64,000 nucleotides of DNA from Chamaelirium japonicum (lineage: Eukaryota; Streptophyta; Magnoliopsida; Liliales; Melanthiaceae), in NCBI GenBank assembly GCA_947650365.1, contig OX393550.1, forward strand, positions 116,490,237 to 116,554,236, read 5' to 3'. Below the pieces are notes generated by a model. The model did no database searches. It had not been told where the DNA came from and saw only the letters and a list, made by a program, of their open reading frames with translations. The position numbers were made by a program, and so were the translations under genes. Position 1 is the first letter of the stretch; each line of letters begins with the position of its first letter. Shown here piece by piece: positions 1-11,907 of the stretch.

Positions 1-175
1 AACTATGGGCATTTTAGGCCCTTTATGATGAGCATCTCATCTATACGATAAATGGTAATATCATCGACCATTGGATCCCAAACAACCATTTAAGGTTGAC
101 ATTGATCATCATATGATGTTGCATATCTTTGTAGAGACAAAGATATGACAGATTAGATGAAGACATCTGGCAGGC
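1..175. repeat. Direct repeat, copy A
   Basis: This segment starts at the window edge and reappears, diverged, at 2095-2290. Both copies share the block around GGCCCTTTATGATRAGCATC, the phrase CATTGGATCCCAAAC and the block TATCTTTGTAGAGAC in the same order. No reading frame is conserved. The copies could be fragments of LTRs or of an unidentified dispersed repeat; TSDs cannot be tested because copy A is cut by the window edge. Confidence 0.7.
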
Positions 176-2094
176 CCTATGGTGCACTTATATTGATGTA
201 GGCAAACGCGCATAAATTTTCTACAAGCTGATCGCGTATATTGGTTGCCCACAAAGATCCAGGTGCCCGATCGGAGATCCGTCGAATGCTACGGAATCAT
301 CTTTTCATGATCTATGTTTTATCTTCTTATTTCGTCTTGATCCGACCTGTGAATCTTAAGTTATGAACGCTTTTATTTCTGGTTAGCCTAGGTGCGAAGA
401 TTATTCGCACCCGACTCGAACCTAATTGGGTTTAAGTCGTCCGAACTAGTTTTAAAAAGATCCATTGGATCTAATTAAAATCCAATGCATGATATGGAAC
501 TATGGATCATACGAAGTCCAATAAAGGTCCAAAGGAAGCCCACCTGCTCCCCTTGCACGTCGTTCATGTGTGGGACCCACTTGGAGATGGTACAGACGCA
601 CGACAGAAAGAGCCACGCGTCCTCTTCTTTTGTTCGTACATTCCTCTATCCTTCCGTCTTTCTCTCTTCTCTTCTAATTGCTTCACCTATTTATGCCCCC
701 TTCAAACCCTAATAGAGAGATGGATATTGAATAAAAAATTAACCCTAGTTTTCGAGAGCGGAGTCGTCGGCTTGTTCGAGAGACCATCTCCGACGCTTCT
801 CCCTTTGCTCCTTCACCTTTGCTTTCACCGCAAGCTTCTACCCTTCTGCATCAACGTTCTTCTTCATCTTCGTGAAAGATCGGCACGACGATCTACTTCC
901 CTCAGAGATCGTTCATCTCGACTTCTTCACTTTTTCTTCCGGATTGCCCTCCCACCTCTGCCACTTCGTTCGACGGGTACCGGGATACGACGAGCATCCC
1001 CTGAGACACATCATGGATAGACGGTAACTTGTTTCAACACAAAAATCGTCCCTCTTTGTTTTTCATTGTCTTCTTCCATTGACTATTGAGCTATTATCAG
1101 ATGTTTTGGATTTCATATGTTTATTACCATTATCGGCCCTTTTCTTTAGATCAAATGTTTTGTTGAATCATGGCTTTACTATTGTGATAACATCCTTATT
1201 TGATTACAGTAATTATATTAAATAAGTCTTATTTGCTTTCTTTTCATCAGCTGAATGTTTGTTGATATATTAGAAAAATATCATTGATGATAGCATATGT
1301 TACCTCACGGGTACCTTTGCTGAAATTTACTTTTAAGGGCCAAAAAATCTATTTTAATTGTTAAAATATGCATGTTAAAAATGAATTCAGTATGCTATTG
1401 GTCGCTCATACTGCCATTTTAATTCAAGCCGTCATGATCTTACCATGAGACAAGTCACCTTTGGCAAGATTATAGAAGAAAGAAATTGTAAGGTTAGGAC
1501 TGAATGGAAGAACACTGGTCTTTTCATCATGGGATTTGAGGCCAGTAAGCACTGTGACATTTAGTACAATGAGACTTGTTAACACAAATTGAAAGTGGAA
1601 AGAATTAGTTGATCAAGACCAAAAGAGAAGAGAAGAGAAGTAAAGTCGAGGGGTTGTTCGAAAAGAACATCGGAACTAGAGAGTTTAAAAGGATCATAGA
1701 TATCGGTTGATTATCATACGTCATCTTTTGCGCTTTGAATCCCATCAATCCAATCACTTTCTCCACCAATTCTTCCTCTCAATGTGATTGTATGCAAGAT
1801 GAGAGGCAATTGTCACTATTTGAGCGCTTCAGAAAGATAAAAGAAATGTCTAGAGTAAGGAGCCCCAAAGAATTGATTAAGGACGAAATCGTAAGGCCAC
1901 ATGAGTGCTAGATTTTCCAGAGGAAGAGTGCAAAGAAGAAGAGACCCCTAGGTCTCTATTTAAAGCTTTTGTGTTTAAGGCGATAATCCAAAAATTAATG
2001 CTTCAAAGTTCATGCCGAAGTTCTGACAATCTGAGCATAACTCCGATTTCCTAGAAGTATTCAAACAGTCCTATAAGTATTCAAATGGTTGATA
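176..2094. other. Unassigned non-coding stretch
   Basis: No recognisable gene. The only open frames (485-712 and 502-1020) lack domains, are rich in Arg/Ser/Leu and overlap each other in different frames. Positions 640-1020 are pyrimidine-rich with a possible TATA-like stretch near 687, which resembles a retroelement leader or a plant 5' UTR, but nothing decides between them. Confidence 0.4.
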
Positions 2095-2290
2095 GTTGTG
2101 GGCATTTAGGCCCTTTATGATAAGCATCTGATCTAAACGATAAATGGCAATATCATTGACCATTGGATCCCAAACGGCCATATAAGGTCGACATTGATCG
2201 CCATATAATGATGTATATCTTTGTAGAGACGAACATATTACAAAATAGATGACATATGGCAGGCCACTTGGTGGACTTATATATTACCCG
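2095..2290. repeat. Direct repeat, copy B
   Basis: Diverged second copy of the segment at 1-175, in the same orientation and about 2.1 kb downstream. Similarity fades after about 2270, where AGGCC and CTTATAT blocks are still shared. It is non-coding. The two copies may be remnants of one element's terminal repeats or two independent insertions. Confidence 0.65.
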
Positions 2291-2822
2291 ACTTTCACTT
2301 AATTCAACACCTTCATAAATTTCTTGCAAATCTATAAAGATAGGGGGGATAATGTATAAATTGAAAAAAACCCAAAGCGAAGCAAACTCAGCTGATGAAA
2401 TGGCTAATAGAATTTAGTGATGCGACGTATTCTATTATAAATGCTGAATACCCATCATAACAACATCATAACTAAGTGGCCCATTAGCAAAGTAACATGT
2501 GGCGACAAAAAACATGATGGTTTTAAGTTTTAACCAAGCATCGAGCGCCACGTGAATTTTCAATCCCTACCCAAGAAGACATACAAACTCCAATGATCAA
2601 AAGATGGTTAAGCATTGTTGAAGGCACAACGACATGACGTGTTGTGGAAGTTGTAAGGAATTGTCGAGAGTTCAATACTACGGGTGCGGGAAATCGGAAC
2701 TATGCATGACAGTTCCAGAAGTCTATAAAAATGAAGGAGATTAATAGAGCAAAAGGACCACAAACTAAAACATTCACAACAATGTACACTTTATTACCTT
2801 TCAAAAAAAAAAAACAATGTAC

Positions 2823-3537
2823 CAAGGTTTGAGAACTCGGTTTCGGTTTCGGTCGGAACCCCAAAGATCGATTTCGACCGGAGTTTCAACTGTTTCGGTT
2901 TCCCTTTTTTTTAAAAAAAATAGAAAACTTAATTAAAAATTAATTATCCTATTCATTATTTTTATTAATATTTTATAATTTGTTTCTAATTTTTTGTATT
3001 TTTCTAATTTTCAGTAATTGTTTTCTTTTTTGCTGATTTTTTCTATATATATATTTTTTGAATTTATATAATATTATAAACATATTATAATATCTTATAA
3101 ATTTTATAAGTTATATAACTTATAAGTTATAAGTTACATATATAATATATAACTTATAAGTTATAACATAGAGGGGTTGGGCTTGGGTTAGGGTTTGAGG
3201 AGGAGGGAGGGGCTCGAGTTAGGTTTTGAGGAGGAGGAGGGAGGGAAGGAGGGAGGGGGTACCGGTGAGGCGTGACAACGATGGCGACGGAGACCTTGAC
3301 GGTAACAGCGATCGACGACGGCATCGATTTTTTTTCTCTTCTCTTCTCCACCTCTTTTTTCTTTTTTGGTCTTTGGTTTCGTCCGAAACCCTCTGGTTTC
3401 ACCCGATACCCTCTGATCCGTGGCCAATCCATCCGATTTTTAACCGATCTAATGATGAACGCCGAAACAAGGGTGATTCGGAACCGGACCCAACCGAAAC
3501 CGATCCGGCTTGGTTTCGGGCGAAACTTTAAACCTTG
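2823..3537. mobile_element. Non-autonomous hAT-like DNA transposon (715 bp)
   Basis: The element is bounded by an exact 8-bp duplication, CAATGTAC at 2815-2822 and 3538-3545. Its ends are inverted: the left begins CAAGGTTTGAG and the right reads CAAGGTTTAAAG on the opposite strand. Both subterminal regions are full of GGTTTCGG / CCGAAACC motifs. An AT-rich palindromic core (3060-3170, repeated TATAAGTTATA) separates them. An 8-bp TSD is the hallmark of the hAT superfamily. There is no transposase, so it is a deletion derivative or MITE. The short open frames at 3154-3670 lie inside this repeat and are not genes. If the NRAMP final exon lies beyond the left edge, this element sits in its third intron. 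Confidence 0.85.
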
Positions 3538-3545
3538 CAATGTAC

Positions 3546-6295
3546 ACTTTACTCTTTATGCAAATGCATTTCAAGTACTGAACTTGTTTTTTGACTCCGT
3601 TCGATTTACTTTCCAAGACTCCACTTCAAATTTAGGGAAATATATACATAAAATTGTGATCCGTCTTTAAATTATCTTTAGATTTCCTGCACTAGTCCTT
3701 GAAAATCCTTGTTTTCAAACATTGCTTCTAAGTTTCAAGAAATTTCCTTTTAGACCATTTGTCCTTACTTTCTGCACACTTACATTTCCCTAGTCTTTAG
3801 TTCTTATGCTATCATAAGTCCTCTTAAGCAAGGTATCAGAACCTTGTTGGAGGATTTCTTTTTTAGCATTGTCATTACTTTCTGCACAAACATAAAAATC
3901 ATTATTTGAGGATTCAGCCAAACCAGAACCTAAGAGCCCAAAATTGTTTCAATTTTTGCCTAGTCGAACTGAATTTGTCATAAACCAATTCATGATCGAA
4001 TGGTACAACAAATTTATGGGTATACCCTTTAATCAAAAATTCCAAATTGACTACAACATGGCAGTCTGGATTTGAGATAGTACAAAAGACTGACTTATAC
4101 TTTCCCGTAATAACTTATAAGTTATAATCCCCCTTAACTAACCCTGGGGTACAAAGGTGCTCACCAATCATACAAAATTAGGATTTTCCAATTAACCACT
4201 TCCCTAAAATTTCTTCCGGAAAGACCAATAAATGTGTTCTTTGACAACTTCTCCAAAAGTTGGCAACAAGTAGATAGTAATACCAGTGATAGTTCAACAT
4301 CTCAATGAAGATGTTACCACCATATAAAGATCGAGACGGTCCAACCCAATGGAGTTTGGGAAAGAATAGCCAGACTCACAGAAGAAGTTTTAAAATACGA
4401 TTGTTTCCCCTATAAACCATACAACATAAGTAGCAAATGAGGGAAAGTTGAGACAATGAAATAGAACCTCGACCTGAATTTGCCAAAAGTTGTGAATGTA
4501 CTACACAACACAGCTAAATGGAGTCCATATAATAGAACATTCAATTGTAACGTTAAAGGCCCAACGTGATATACATCAAATGAGATCATCGGTTTATTTT
4601 CTAAGCAAGCCTGTTCCCATCAAAATGATGTCAAATAAGAGAATATCTGTAACTCGGAAAGGCTCCGGAAAAGTATCAAACAGATATGTATTATTAGGTG
4701 CCAACGTCACACCAACTCTCCTATGCATTCTGTCAATATTCTTAGCTTAAGCAAGTGGGCTGGCAATGGGGAGTTAACTTAGTAAGACAAATGCATGGCT
4801 AATTGTTTGAAGACATCAGGTAGGGAGTTCTACCCTCCATTACATCTGAAAGCACTGCGGCTATACGACGGTTTGAGAAGGGAAAAAAATCGTGGTAAGC
4901 TGACAAACATGATTTTTTTACAATGGAGGAAATCTACTAGAAAAACAAAACTAATGTAGAGAGATCTCACTATCAAATCTACAAGAGGGATAGCTGGTTT
5001 TAAAAAGTAGATATGAAATATGAAAGTACTACATAGTTAAATGAGTCCATGGCTTAGAGGTAAACCCTCAACCACAAGCAGAGGAAAGATGAGACAAGAT
5101 AAAAGAAAAATTAATGTTTTACCAAAGGAATCATCAAACTCGAAAAGTACAACTTACAACCACCATAGTGTTCCTTGATAATAACCCTGCTCCAAATAAA
5201 CTCCTCATAATGTCGAATTTTGATTTTTCAAAACGAATATGAACTTCCAAAAGGCCATAAATTTAAAAACTTCTTCTAAGGAGTCAAGACCAATCATTAC
5301 ACTTTAATTAAATACCCTAGTTGTTAGCGTGGTAGATATGTAGAAATAATAAAGTTAACGAACTATAATCTATACGGCATCAAAAATACACTATAAGCTG
5401 AATGCTCCATCTCTACATTTCTAGCTTCAGCTTTAACCATGCAATACGGCATATCCTCAGCTACTCAGTTCGTCTTAGATCTTTCTTCCTTACATGTTTC
5501 TACCAAGGGCTAAGTTCTCCAGCCAAGCTTTTTGAAATCCTTCAGCACTTGATCCATCCAAGTCATCCACCTTTCTAACCCTTTTACCCAAGCATGTGTC
5601 CCAACCTCATAGGAGCCTCCTCCTTTGATCTTCATTATAGGTTCAAGTGTTCAACCATCTCACTTTTTCTTCAAAACCATCATCCATGGAGCAACCTTTA
5701 CGACTACCTTGAATATTTCGTTTTGAGGTTCAACCTTCCTAGTTTTAACGCAACCTACCTGCCTCGTTCTATTAGGTTCATCCTTTGTGCCTTAGTTGTG
5801 TCCGGATCTTGTTTGGTAATAGTTTGAAGCCTCACTGTACACCTAGAGAAAAGTAAACATCAAGAGAACTAAGGTCACATCAACACCCATTTTTGGTTGA
5901 GAAAAAATCCAGAAATGAGAAACCGAGACAGTAGAACCCATAAAATGGATAAAGAGATGACCTATAGCAATGGTCCAGCTAGATTGATACTCTGGTGAGA
6001 ATCACATGGTTATTGTATCACATGTAAATAAAAGTAAAGGGGAATGATAACCGTTCCTTCCAACTAATCTACTCTACCACAACTAAAATACATGAGACTT
6101 ATATTCAAGTCAGATTAGTATGACTTGATTTTAACTTCTGAATATCTCAAATTTTAACAGATATCGAACACATTAATTTGCAAAAGTCAGGGAAAAACCC
6201 CAAACCATAAATTTCATGTCATAAAGCAGTAGAAAAGCAACATTAGGATCTATAGAAGCATTCATTCAGATCAATAATTGAAATTCAAAACTTAC
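3546..6295. other. No gene seen; NRAMP intron 3 or 3' flank
   Basis: AT-rich sequence directly downstream (minus strand) of the third NRAMP exon. Short open frames at 4496-4750 and 5594-5827 carry no recognisable domain. I searched the minus strand for the conserved last NRAMP exon (a transmembrane stretch around NGYLLL) and did not find it. The stretch is therefore either intron or, if the gene is truncated, 3' flank. Confidence 0.5.
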
Positions 6296-8339
6296 TTTGA
6301 TAATAGGGCCGATTTTAAAACCTCCCATGACCTGTTCCTTTGATACCAATGTGAGAAGTGGAATAAGTGCAAATGGGATCTGAACCGACTGGAGCACATT
6401 TAGCCACTCGTTCAAAGTATCTAATGCAGAATCTGAAGTGTCAAAAAATAGAGCAACAACTATAGTTGGCACAATCGCGAAGCTTCTAGTGATCAATGCC
6501 CTGATCCACTTCTTCAAACGAAGATTGAGAAATCCTCCCATGATAAATTGCCCAGCGTAAGTTCCAGTAATTGTGCTACTCTGCCCAGCTGCTAGCAACC
6601 CAATCCCCCAGATGTAAAGAATAGGAAATACCCCTCCCCCATACTTATCTTGGAGAAACTGACCAGCATTTTCGAGACCTATACTATCGGCTTCTTTAGT
6701 ACCGTAAAATCCCTTAGCAAAAATTGTGGTAACAAACAAATTTATTGCAAAGGAGACAATAAGGGCCAAAGTCGACTCTATTGAATAATAATTTAGTGCT
6801 TCTCTAACACGACCTTTTTTGTTAGTGTCAATCTTTCTCGACTGTACAAGAGCAGAATGAAGGAATACATTGTGGGGCATAATAACACAACCCACAACTC
6901 CAACAGCCTGCCTTATGGTTCTCGAGCCTAGTTTTGGAACCAAAACACCTGTGGAATGAAATCGGAATCAGTTGTGAGTGAAAGGATTGAAGAGAAAGCA
7001 CGCAACCAACAAAAAGTCAAAAAGAAAAAAAAGGAAATGAAAAGCAGCTTTTAATGGATGGAGGTAACTACCGATCAGAAGCTCCTTCCCACTGGGCTTG
7101 GTTTCACCAAACATCCAAGCAAAGGAAATGGCCATAGTTGCAATGAGAACCGCAAAAAAAGCTTCTAACTTCCTCACTCCATAGTTTTCAAGGAACAGAA
7201 AAATGAAGCTGCCAGATAATAGGCATAAAATCTCAATTCATAATGGTGAAGCACAATATTTTTTTAGTTAATGATGAAAGGGAGACAATCTCTAACAGGC
7301 AAGAAATAACAAATCTTGTGTTGTGCCGATCGTACAATTTTTTTAAAAAAAAAATCAAACCAATAGCAAATTAGTCCAAACAATCAATCACAAACCAATT
7401 AGAAAAAACTATTTGAAAAGAAAATCATGGTTTTGGTCGGCAAAACCTATTTGGGAAGAAAAGGTATCAATTTAATTTCAGCTCAAGATAAATAGGTTCA
7501 TGCATTTGATGCGGACTGAAGCTGGTAAGAACTAGCTGAAACTGACCAGCTTCAGTTGAAACCAACATTGCCCCTGGTTACAGCCTAAATCCCAACCTCC
7601 TCAAAGTGAATTTTAGTTTCACAGGTAAGGAACAACACAGAAATCCAAAAAGAGTGTATAATCCAAAATGCCAAAAAACCTGGACTTGAATCCCAAGAGT
7701 ACTAGGGACTTCCAGAACCAGAACTAGAACAACCAGCAGAGCCCTGAAAGCAAGAGAGAAGCAGAGGTGGGACCTAACTCACCAATCCAGGGCGGTGATG
7801 ACCACCCCGGCCCAGAGTGGGAGCAACCCGCGGCTGAGGATCTTGATGGCGATGGCGCTCCCGATCACCTCCTGGATGTCGGCCCCGATCAGCGCCAGCT
7901 CGGTCATGATCCACAGCACCACCCGCGCCGGTCCGGGGTACTCCTCCCGGCACAGCTCCGCCAGGTGCCGCCCGGTGGCGACCCCGAGCCGAGCCGACAG
8001 CAGTTGGACCAGCAGCCCCATGGCGGTGGCCCACAGCAGCAGCCACAGCAGGGAGTACCCCGCGACCGCCCCCGACTGAAGGTCGCCCTCCAGGTTGCCC
8101 GGGTCGAGGAATCCGATGCTCATCAGGAACCCGGGCCCGGTGAAGAGCCAGAGCTTCCTCCACGAGAACGGCGGGGCGGCGTCCGGGTCCTCCTCCGCCG
8201 CCGCCTCCTCGCCGAAGATCGCGATCGAGATCTTCTCCTTCGCCTCGTAAGCCTTCTCCTCCTCATCGGACTCCTCGGATTGTGGGGATCGGATCGGGAG
8301 AAGGCTGTTGGCCTCCTCGTCGCCTTCGTTGGGGCCCAT
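6296..8339 (-). CDS. NRAMP: NRAMP divalent-metal transporter, exons 1-3 (3'-incomplete)
   Basis: Proton-coupled transporter of Fe/Mn-type divalent metals (Nramp family). Exons are 8339-7783, 7208-7072 and 6948-6296, all with GT-AG introns and compatible phases, giving 449 codons without a stop. The TM1 metal motif DPGN is at residues 79-82 and the TM6 motif MPHN at 255-258. The transport signature [14 protein letters not shown] starts near residue 353. Asp79, Asn82 and Met255 are the known metal ligands, and Met255 points to a transition-metal rather than an aluminium transporter. The N-terminus is acidic with an E-x3-LL motif (Glu9 to Leu13-Leu14), like the dileucine signal that sends Arabidopsis NRAMP3/4 to the vacuole membrane, so a tonoplast iron/manganese exporter is likely. 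I chose the ATG at 8339 because it follows a TATA box; the in-frame ATG at 8474 lies upstream of that box. A last exon of about 60-80 codons is expected and was not found. Confidence 0.93.
7209..7782 (-). other. NRAMP intron 1
   Basis: Donor GT at 7782-7781 after ...CTGGATTG and acceptor AG at 7210-7209. Joining the exons rebuilds a Cys codon within the conserved LDCF stretch. The intron is 574 bp, with no repeat recognised inside it. Intron 2 (7071-6949, 123 bp) rebuilds a Gly codon in the same way. Confidence 0.85.
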
Positions 8340-8401
8340 CGGGGGGGGCTTATGCTGCGACGCGAGGACGGAGAGTGGGGAGGCGAGGAGGGAGAGCGAG
8401 G

Positions 8402-8411
8402 TCTTTATAAG
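8402..8411 (-). promoter_or_regulatory. TATA box of the NRAMP gene
   Basis: On the minus strand the sequence reads CTTATAAAGA, about 65-70 bp upstream of the ATG at 8339. A start site about 30 bp downstream would give a 5' UTR of about 35 nt. This supports the short N-terminus over the longer in-frame ORF. Confidence 0.6.
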
Positions 8412-8976
8412 GGCTTGGAGAGGTGGCGGAGGCGGCGTCGTGGGGGCGGGGAGGGTTATGTCCACCGGCGTCATCGATCCAGGCCGGGCGCGTCCCTTGA
8501 CACGCGCTTTCCGTTTAACCGCCCTTTCCCCTTTGTACGATGTGGTTGCTCAGGTGGGACCCGATCGAGATCGATCATAGATGACGCCAGCAATTCTAAC
8601 CGATGACGACCACATGTACAAATCACTGTAGCGATGTGACCCGGGTTCGCATCCAACGCGCATAGTAGCTTGGGTGTCGCTGTCGTCTTGCCGAGACTAG
8701 AAACAAAGTCGGACTATCCCAATGCCCATAATTGACATTTGACACGACTACTTACTGAGATGGTTACCGTAGAGATTAATTATCCTAATGGCCATTAATC
8801 CACATTATTCAATTGAGACAAAGTAGGATTAATAATCAACCCTACTATTCGCCCACTTAAGTGAACCATTTTGTCTAGAAAAAAAAGAAAAAAGAGTCAG
8901 TTTTGCCACATCAGCCAAACCATGTTGCTATTTCTCATATATATATATTTATAGGGAGTTAAAATTGCCTACCATC
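8412..8976. other. NRAMP upstream region
   Basis: Upstream flank on the minus strand. The proximal 150 bp are GC-rich with CpG sites, then the sequence turns AT-rich. There is no clear iron-response or other named cis element and no gene. The hAT element at 8977 begins about 640 bp upstream of the start codon. Confidence 0.4.
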
Positions 8977-9413
8977 TAGGGCTGGCAATTTCGGACCGGA
9001 CACAAAGTTAGTGGGTCTGGGTCAAGGCTAAATGGGTTCGGGTTGTAAACGGGGGTCGACACGATAGACCCGTTTAATAAACGGGTTAGGTCCGAGTTTA
9101 GGGTCTGGCCACGGTAGACCCGGGAAGACCCATTTAAAATTCAACGGGTCATGTCGGGTCGGATCGGGTCAGGTCTACCCGCAATCCGATACTGTAATAT
9201 ATAGTATCAGTGAGTCAATCGGGTTAGGTCGGGTCGAGTCGGATCGGGTCAACTAAATAAACCTGTGTAGTAAACAGGTCTTGTCGGGTTTACCCATTTA
9301 TAAACGGGTCAGGTATGGGTTTAGGATCTATAAACGATTAGTTAAATGGGTCGGATCCGGGTCTAGGGGTTTTGGACACGACACGGACCCGACCCGACCC
9401 ATTGCCACCCCTA
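8977..9413. mobile_element. Non-autonomous hAT-like MITE (437 bp)
   Basis: Flanked by a perfect 8-bp TSD, CTACCATC at 8969-8976 and 9414-9421. The left end reads TAGGGCTGGCAAT and the right end, on the opposite strand, TAGGGGTGGCAATGGGTCGG. The interior is a degenerate array of GGGTC / GACCC motifs (for example CGGGTCGGATCGGGTC) that can pair with itself. There is no coding capacity. This is a common plant hAT-derived repeat type. Confidence 0.85.
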
Positions 9414-9421
9414 CTACCATC

Positions 9422-10159
9422 AATGATTCTGGTTACTCAGTAGTCACATGAGTGATGTTGACAAGTGAGAGTTGGTGGGATCCAATCGGGCGAGCCATGA
9501 AGCCTTGCTTACTTGAGAGAGCCAAAATCTATCTATTCGTCGGTGCCTCTATTCCTCGATCCCATGCAAGGGATCGGACTTCAACGATGCAGATTGAAAT
9601 TTTTAATTTTCAACCGGTACTATTGCATATGTACATAACTCAATTGAGAATTAATCTGTACCGTTGAATTCCGATCCTGTGCATAGAATCAAGGAATAGA
9701 CGAAAGTAAGGCACCTAGGAATAGAGACGAGCCAAACCCTAGACCAATGATGGTGAGGCACCAGGAGTCACATGGATTCCATCTTCAACATGGATGGTCA
9801 AGGGAGAAGCTTCCTGCTTTTTGTCACTGTTGAGTGATGCCAATTGCCAAGTACATGTAAATAGTACAACTTATCTTCTTGACGGAACAATATATTCGAA
9901 TAGTGAGACAACTACGTGCATTAGATTTAGTGGACTTGAAAGAGACTACTTGTGGTCTAAAAATTTATTCACTTCCTTTGAAAGAGACATCCCATAAACC
10001 AAAAAAAAAAAAGAGCATTTTGGTGGAAGGCCCTTCAAACATATCGAATCTAGTGATAAGGACAAGCAAAGAGAGATGCTTTAGTGGTAAGGCTCATTAT
10101 GTTTGGAAAATATTCATTTTACCCTAGTATGCAATTGTACCGAAAAATCACATAAAGAG
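9422..10159. other. No gene seen
   Basis: Unique-looking, moderately AT-rich intergenic sequence. Three short overlapping plus-strand frames (9452-9667, 9794-9997, 9879-10127) have no domain and no codon bias. Nothing else is recognised. Confidence 0.4.
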
Positions 10160-10975
10160 TAGCTTTTTTCTTTCTTTCTTTTTTTGGTACATCAGATGGA
10201 TCAAAAACTACATGACCAGGATAGTTTGCTCCCAGAAACCACCCTCTCCAGTCAGTCGAGCCTCCCGAGCCAGCCAATGGGAAGCTGAATTGTCCGTCCG
10301 GGGGACCCACTGAACCACCACCTCTTTAAGTTATCGCCAAAGATGCAAACGCGACAAAAGCACAACCTGCTGATCCTCGGCCCGAGCAACCTCCAAAACG
10401 AGCGCATCACGAGCTTGAGTCGCATCCGTCATAACAACCACTTTCACACACACCCGTCGGGGTAGCTCCTCCAAGACACCCTTAACTGCTCATAACTCCG
10501 CAAGAAGGGGGGAAGATACATGGAGGACAAAAGAATTCGGCCGCAACCAACGACCATCTCGTTGAAGTAAAGGACTCATGCCCTGCTAACCACTTCCCCT
10601 GTCGATTAGAATGCCACATCCATCCACACAAGAAACTCTGTCGGGAGTCGCACCACTCACCGTCCCAGCAACATCATCTCAGCCCGAACAAGGCATCGCA
10701 AGACCTGACCAAACAACAGCTTCCACCCGAGGGTCAGACTTTTAAAAGGACTTACAAACACATTGCTAAGATTTCACCAAGTAAAGGATTTGAGTGGACC
10801 AACTCGGCCTTCAGCACGAGAGAAGGTGCCCCCTTGTAGAAACCATGCCCGTAACATGCCCCCCCCCCCCCCCCCCCCCCCCCCCGAACCCATAAGTCCT
10901 CCGGCTCTTGGCACCGTGAACATGCCACAAACCCTCAACATAATTAATCTCCTCCGAAGAAGAGTGCCCATCATA
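10160..10975 (-). pseudogene. 5'-truncated LINE, RNase H end
   Basis: On the minus strand the broken translation reads like the RNase H-type C-terminus of plant L1-like ORF2. It runs from a block containing LKSFTW, through VSCVDGCGILIDRGSG, to a tail with WVPR.DN.ASHWLA. In-frame stops interrupt it. The 3' end is marked by a T-rich run at about 10161-10187, which is the poly-A tail on the minus strand. A homopolymer of about 25 C at 10860-10885 interrupts the coding remnant. Plant LINEs often carry this RNase H domain after the reverse transcriptase; the reverse transcriptase is absent here, as expected for 5' truncation. The exact 5' limit and the TSD are uncertain. Confidence 0.7.
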
Positions 10976-11907
10976 AAACATCATAATTATTGATTATTGT
11001 GGTGTTTGTAACATGAAGTAAAGTGATGTACAAGAAAGAAAGAGGGAAAAGATAAAAGTTGGTAGAGTCTAATATCACTCCTTTGTTTTTTAATCCATAA
11101 AACGTGATCTATTTTGCTTCATCTTTTTCTATTATATGAATTATGTAAAAATATCACATATTGGATGCAGAAAGTGCATGAAATTCTCACCATTTGATAT
11201 GCCACTTGTCTAATTCTAATACTTGTGTGTATATTTCCAGCGCTACGTAGTGTGTCCTGAAAATTTTCCCCGTGGGCCCTGCAGTTTTGCTAGGAGTCAA
11301 GAACCAACAAACGTATTATGGGTGAAGCGTCTTTGTCCTCAGTTGGTCCATGTAGGTGAACATTTTATGCATCAACAACATCAAAGTGGTATAAGTGGCA
11401 TTGATACATGAGGCCTCGTATGGTTTGCGAAAATGGCATGAATTTCGCAGAATTGGAATTGGTTGTCGGCTTTTTTATTGTTTGGTTCGCGAAAATTGGG
11501 GAGGAATTTGATGCCAGTAGGAGTCCAACTCCGGGTCAAAGGGTTGTAAAGGGGGTTTAGGATTCCTCCCAATATTGGAGGAAAATTGGCTGGTTACCCA
11601 AGAGTCCAACGTAGCAGCTATTTTTGTTTCAATTGTACCCTTGGCTTGGTGTTGTATTGCCCCCCCTCGTTGCGTTCGATCGTCAAGATTTTTTTAGAAG
11701 GATATACGGCTTCAGTGATCGTTTCCGCCCCCGATCTTCGACTCCGCTCAACAGTTCGGTTTTTCTCGTCGGGTGTTTGAAAGATCTAGGGCTCTGGTGA
11801 CCTTCTACGGCCACGATCTTCGACTCCACTCACTTGTTCAGTTTCCTCTTGAGCTTTTTGAAGGATGTAGGGCTCCGGTCACCTGCAAATTCCGGTATTA
11901 CTTGACC
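10976..11907. other. Non-coding; possible Tourist-like end
   Basis: No gene. At about 11411 the sequence GAGGCCTCGTATGGTTTGCG resembles the end of Tourist/PIF-Harbinger MITEs (GGCC..GTTTGGTT), and GTTTGGTTCGCG recurs at 11478. No inverted partner or 3-bp TSD was found, so I do not call an element. From 11640 to 11907 the text repeats the phrase GATCTTCGACTC, as in a decayed duplicated 5' leader. Confidence 0.3.

Noticed and set aside
3226..3670. ORFs of about 100-130 aa
   Set aside because: They lie across the hAT-like element and its right flank, lack domains and exist on both strands.
7767..8606. Plus-strand ORF of 279 aa opposite NRAMP exon 1
   Set aside because: It is the antisense shadow of a GC-rich coding exon with strong NRAMP homology.
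11396..11580. Tourist-like MITE
   Set aside because: Only one end resembles the family; no inverted partner end and no 3-bp TSD were found.
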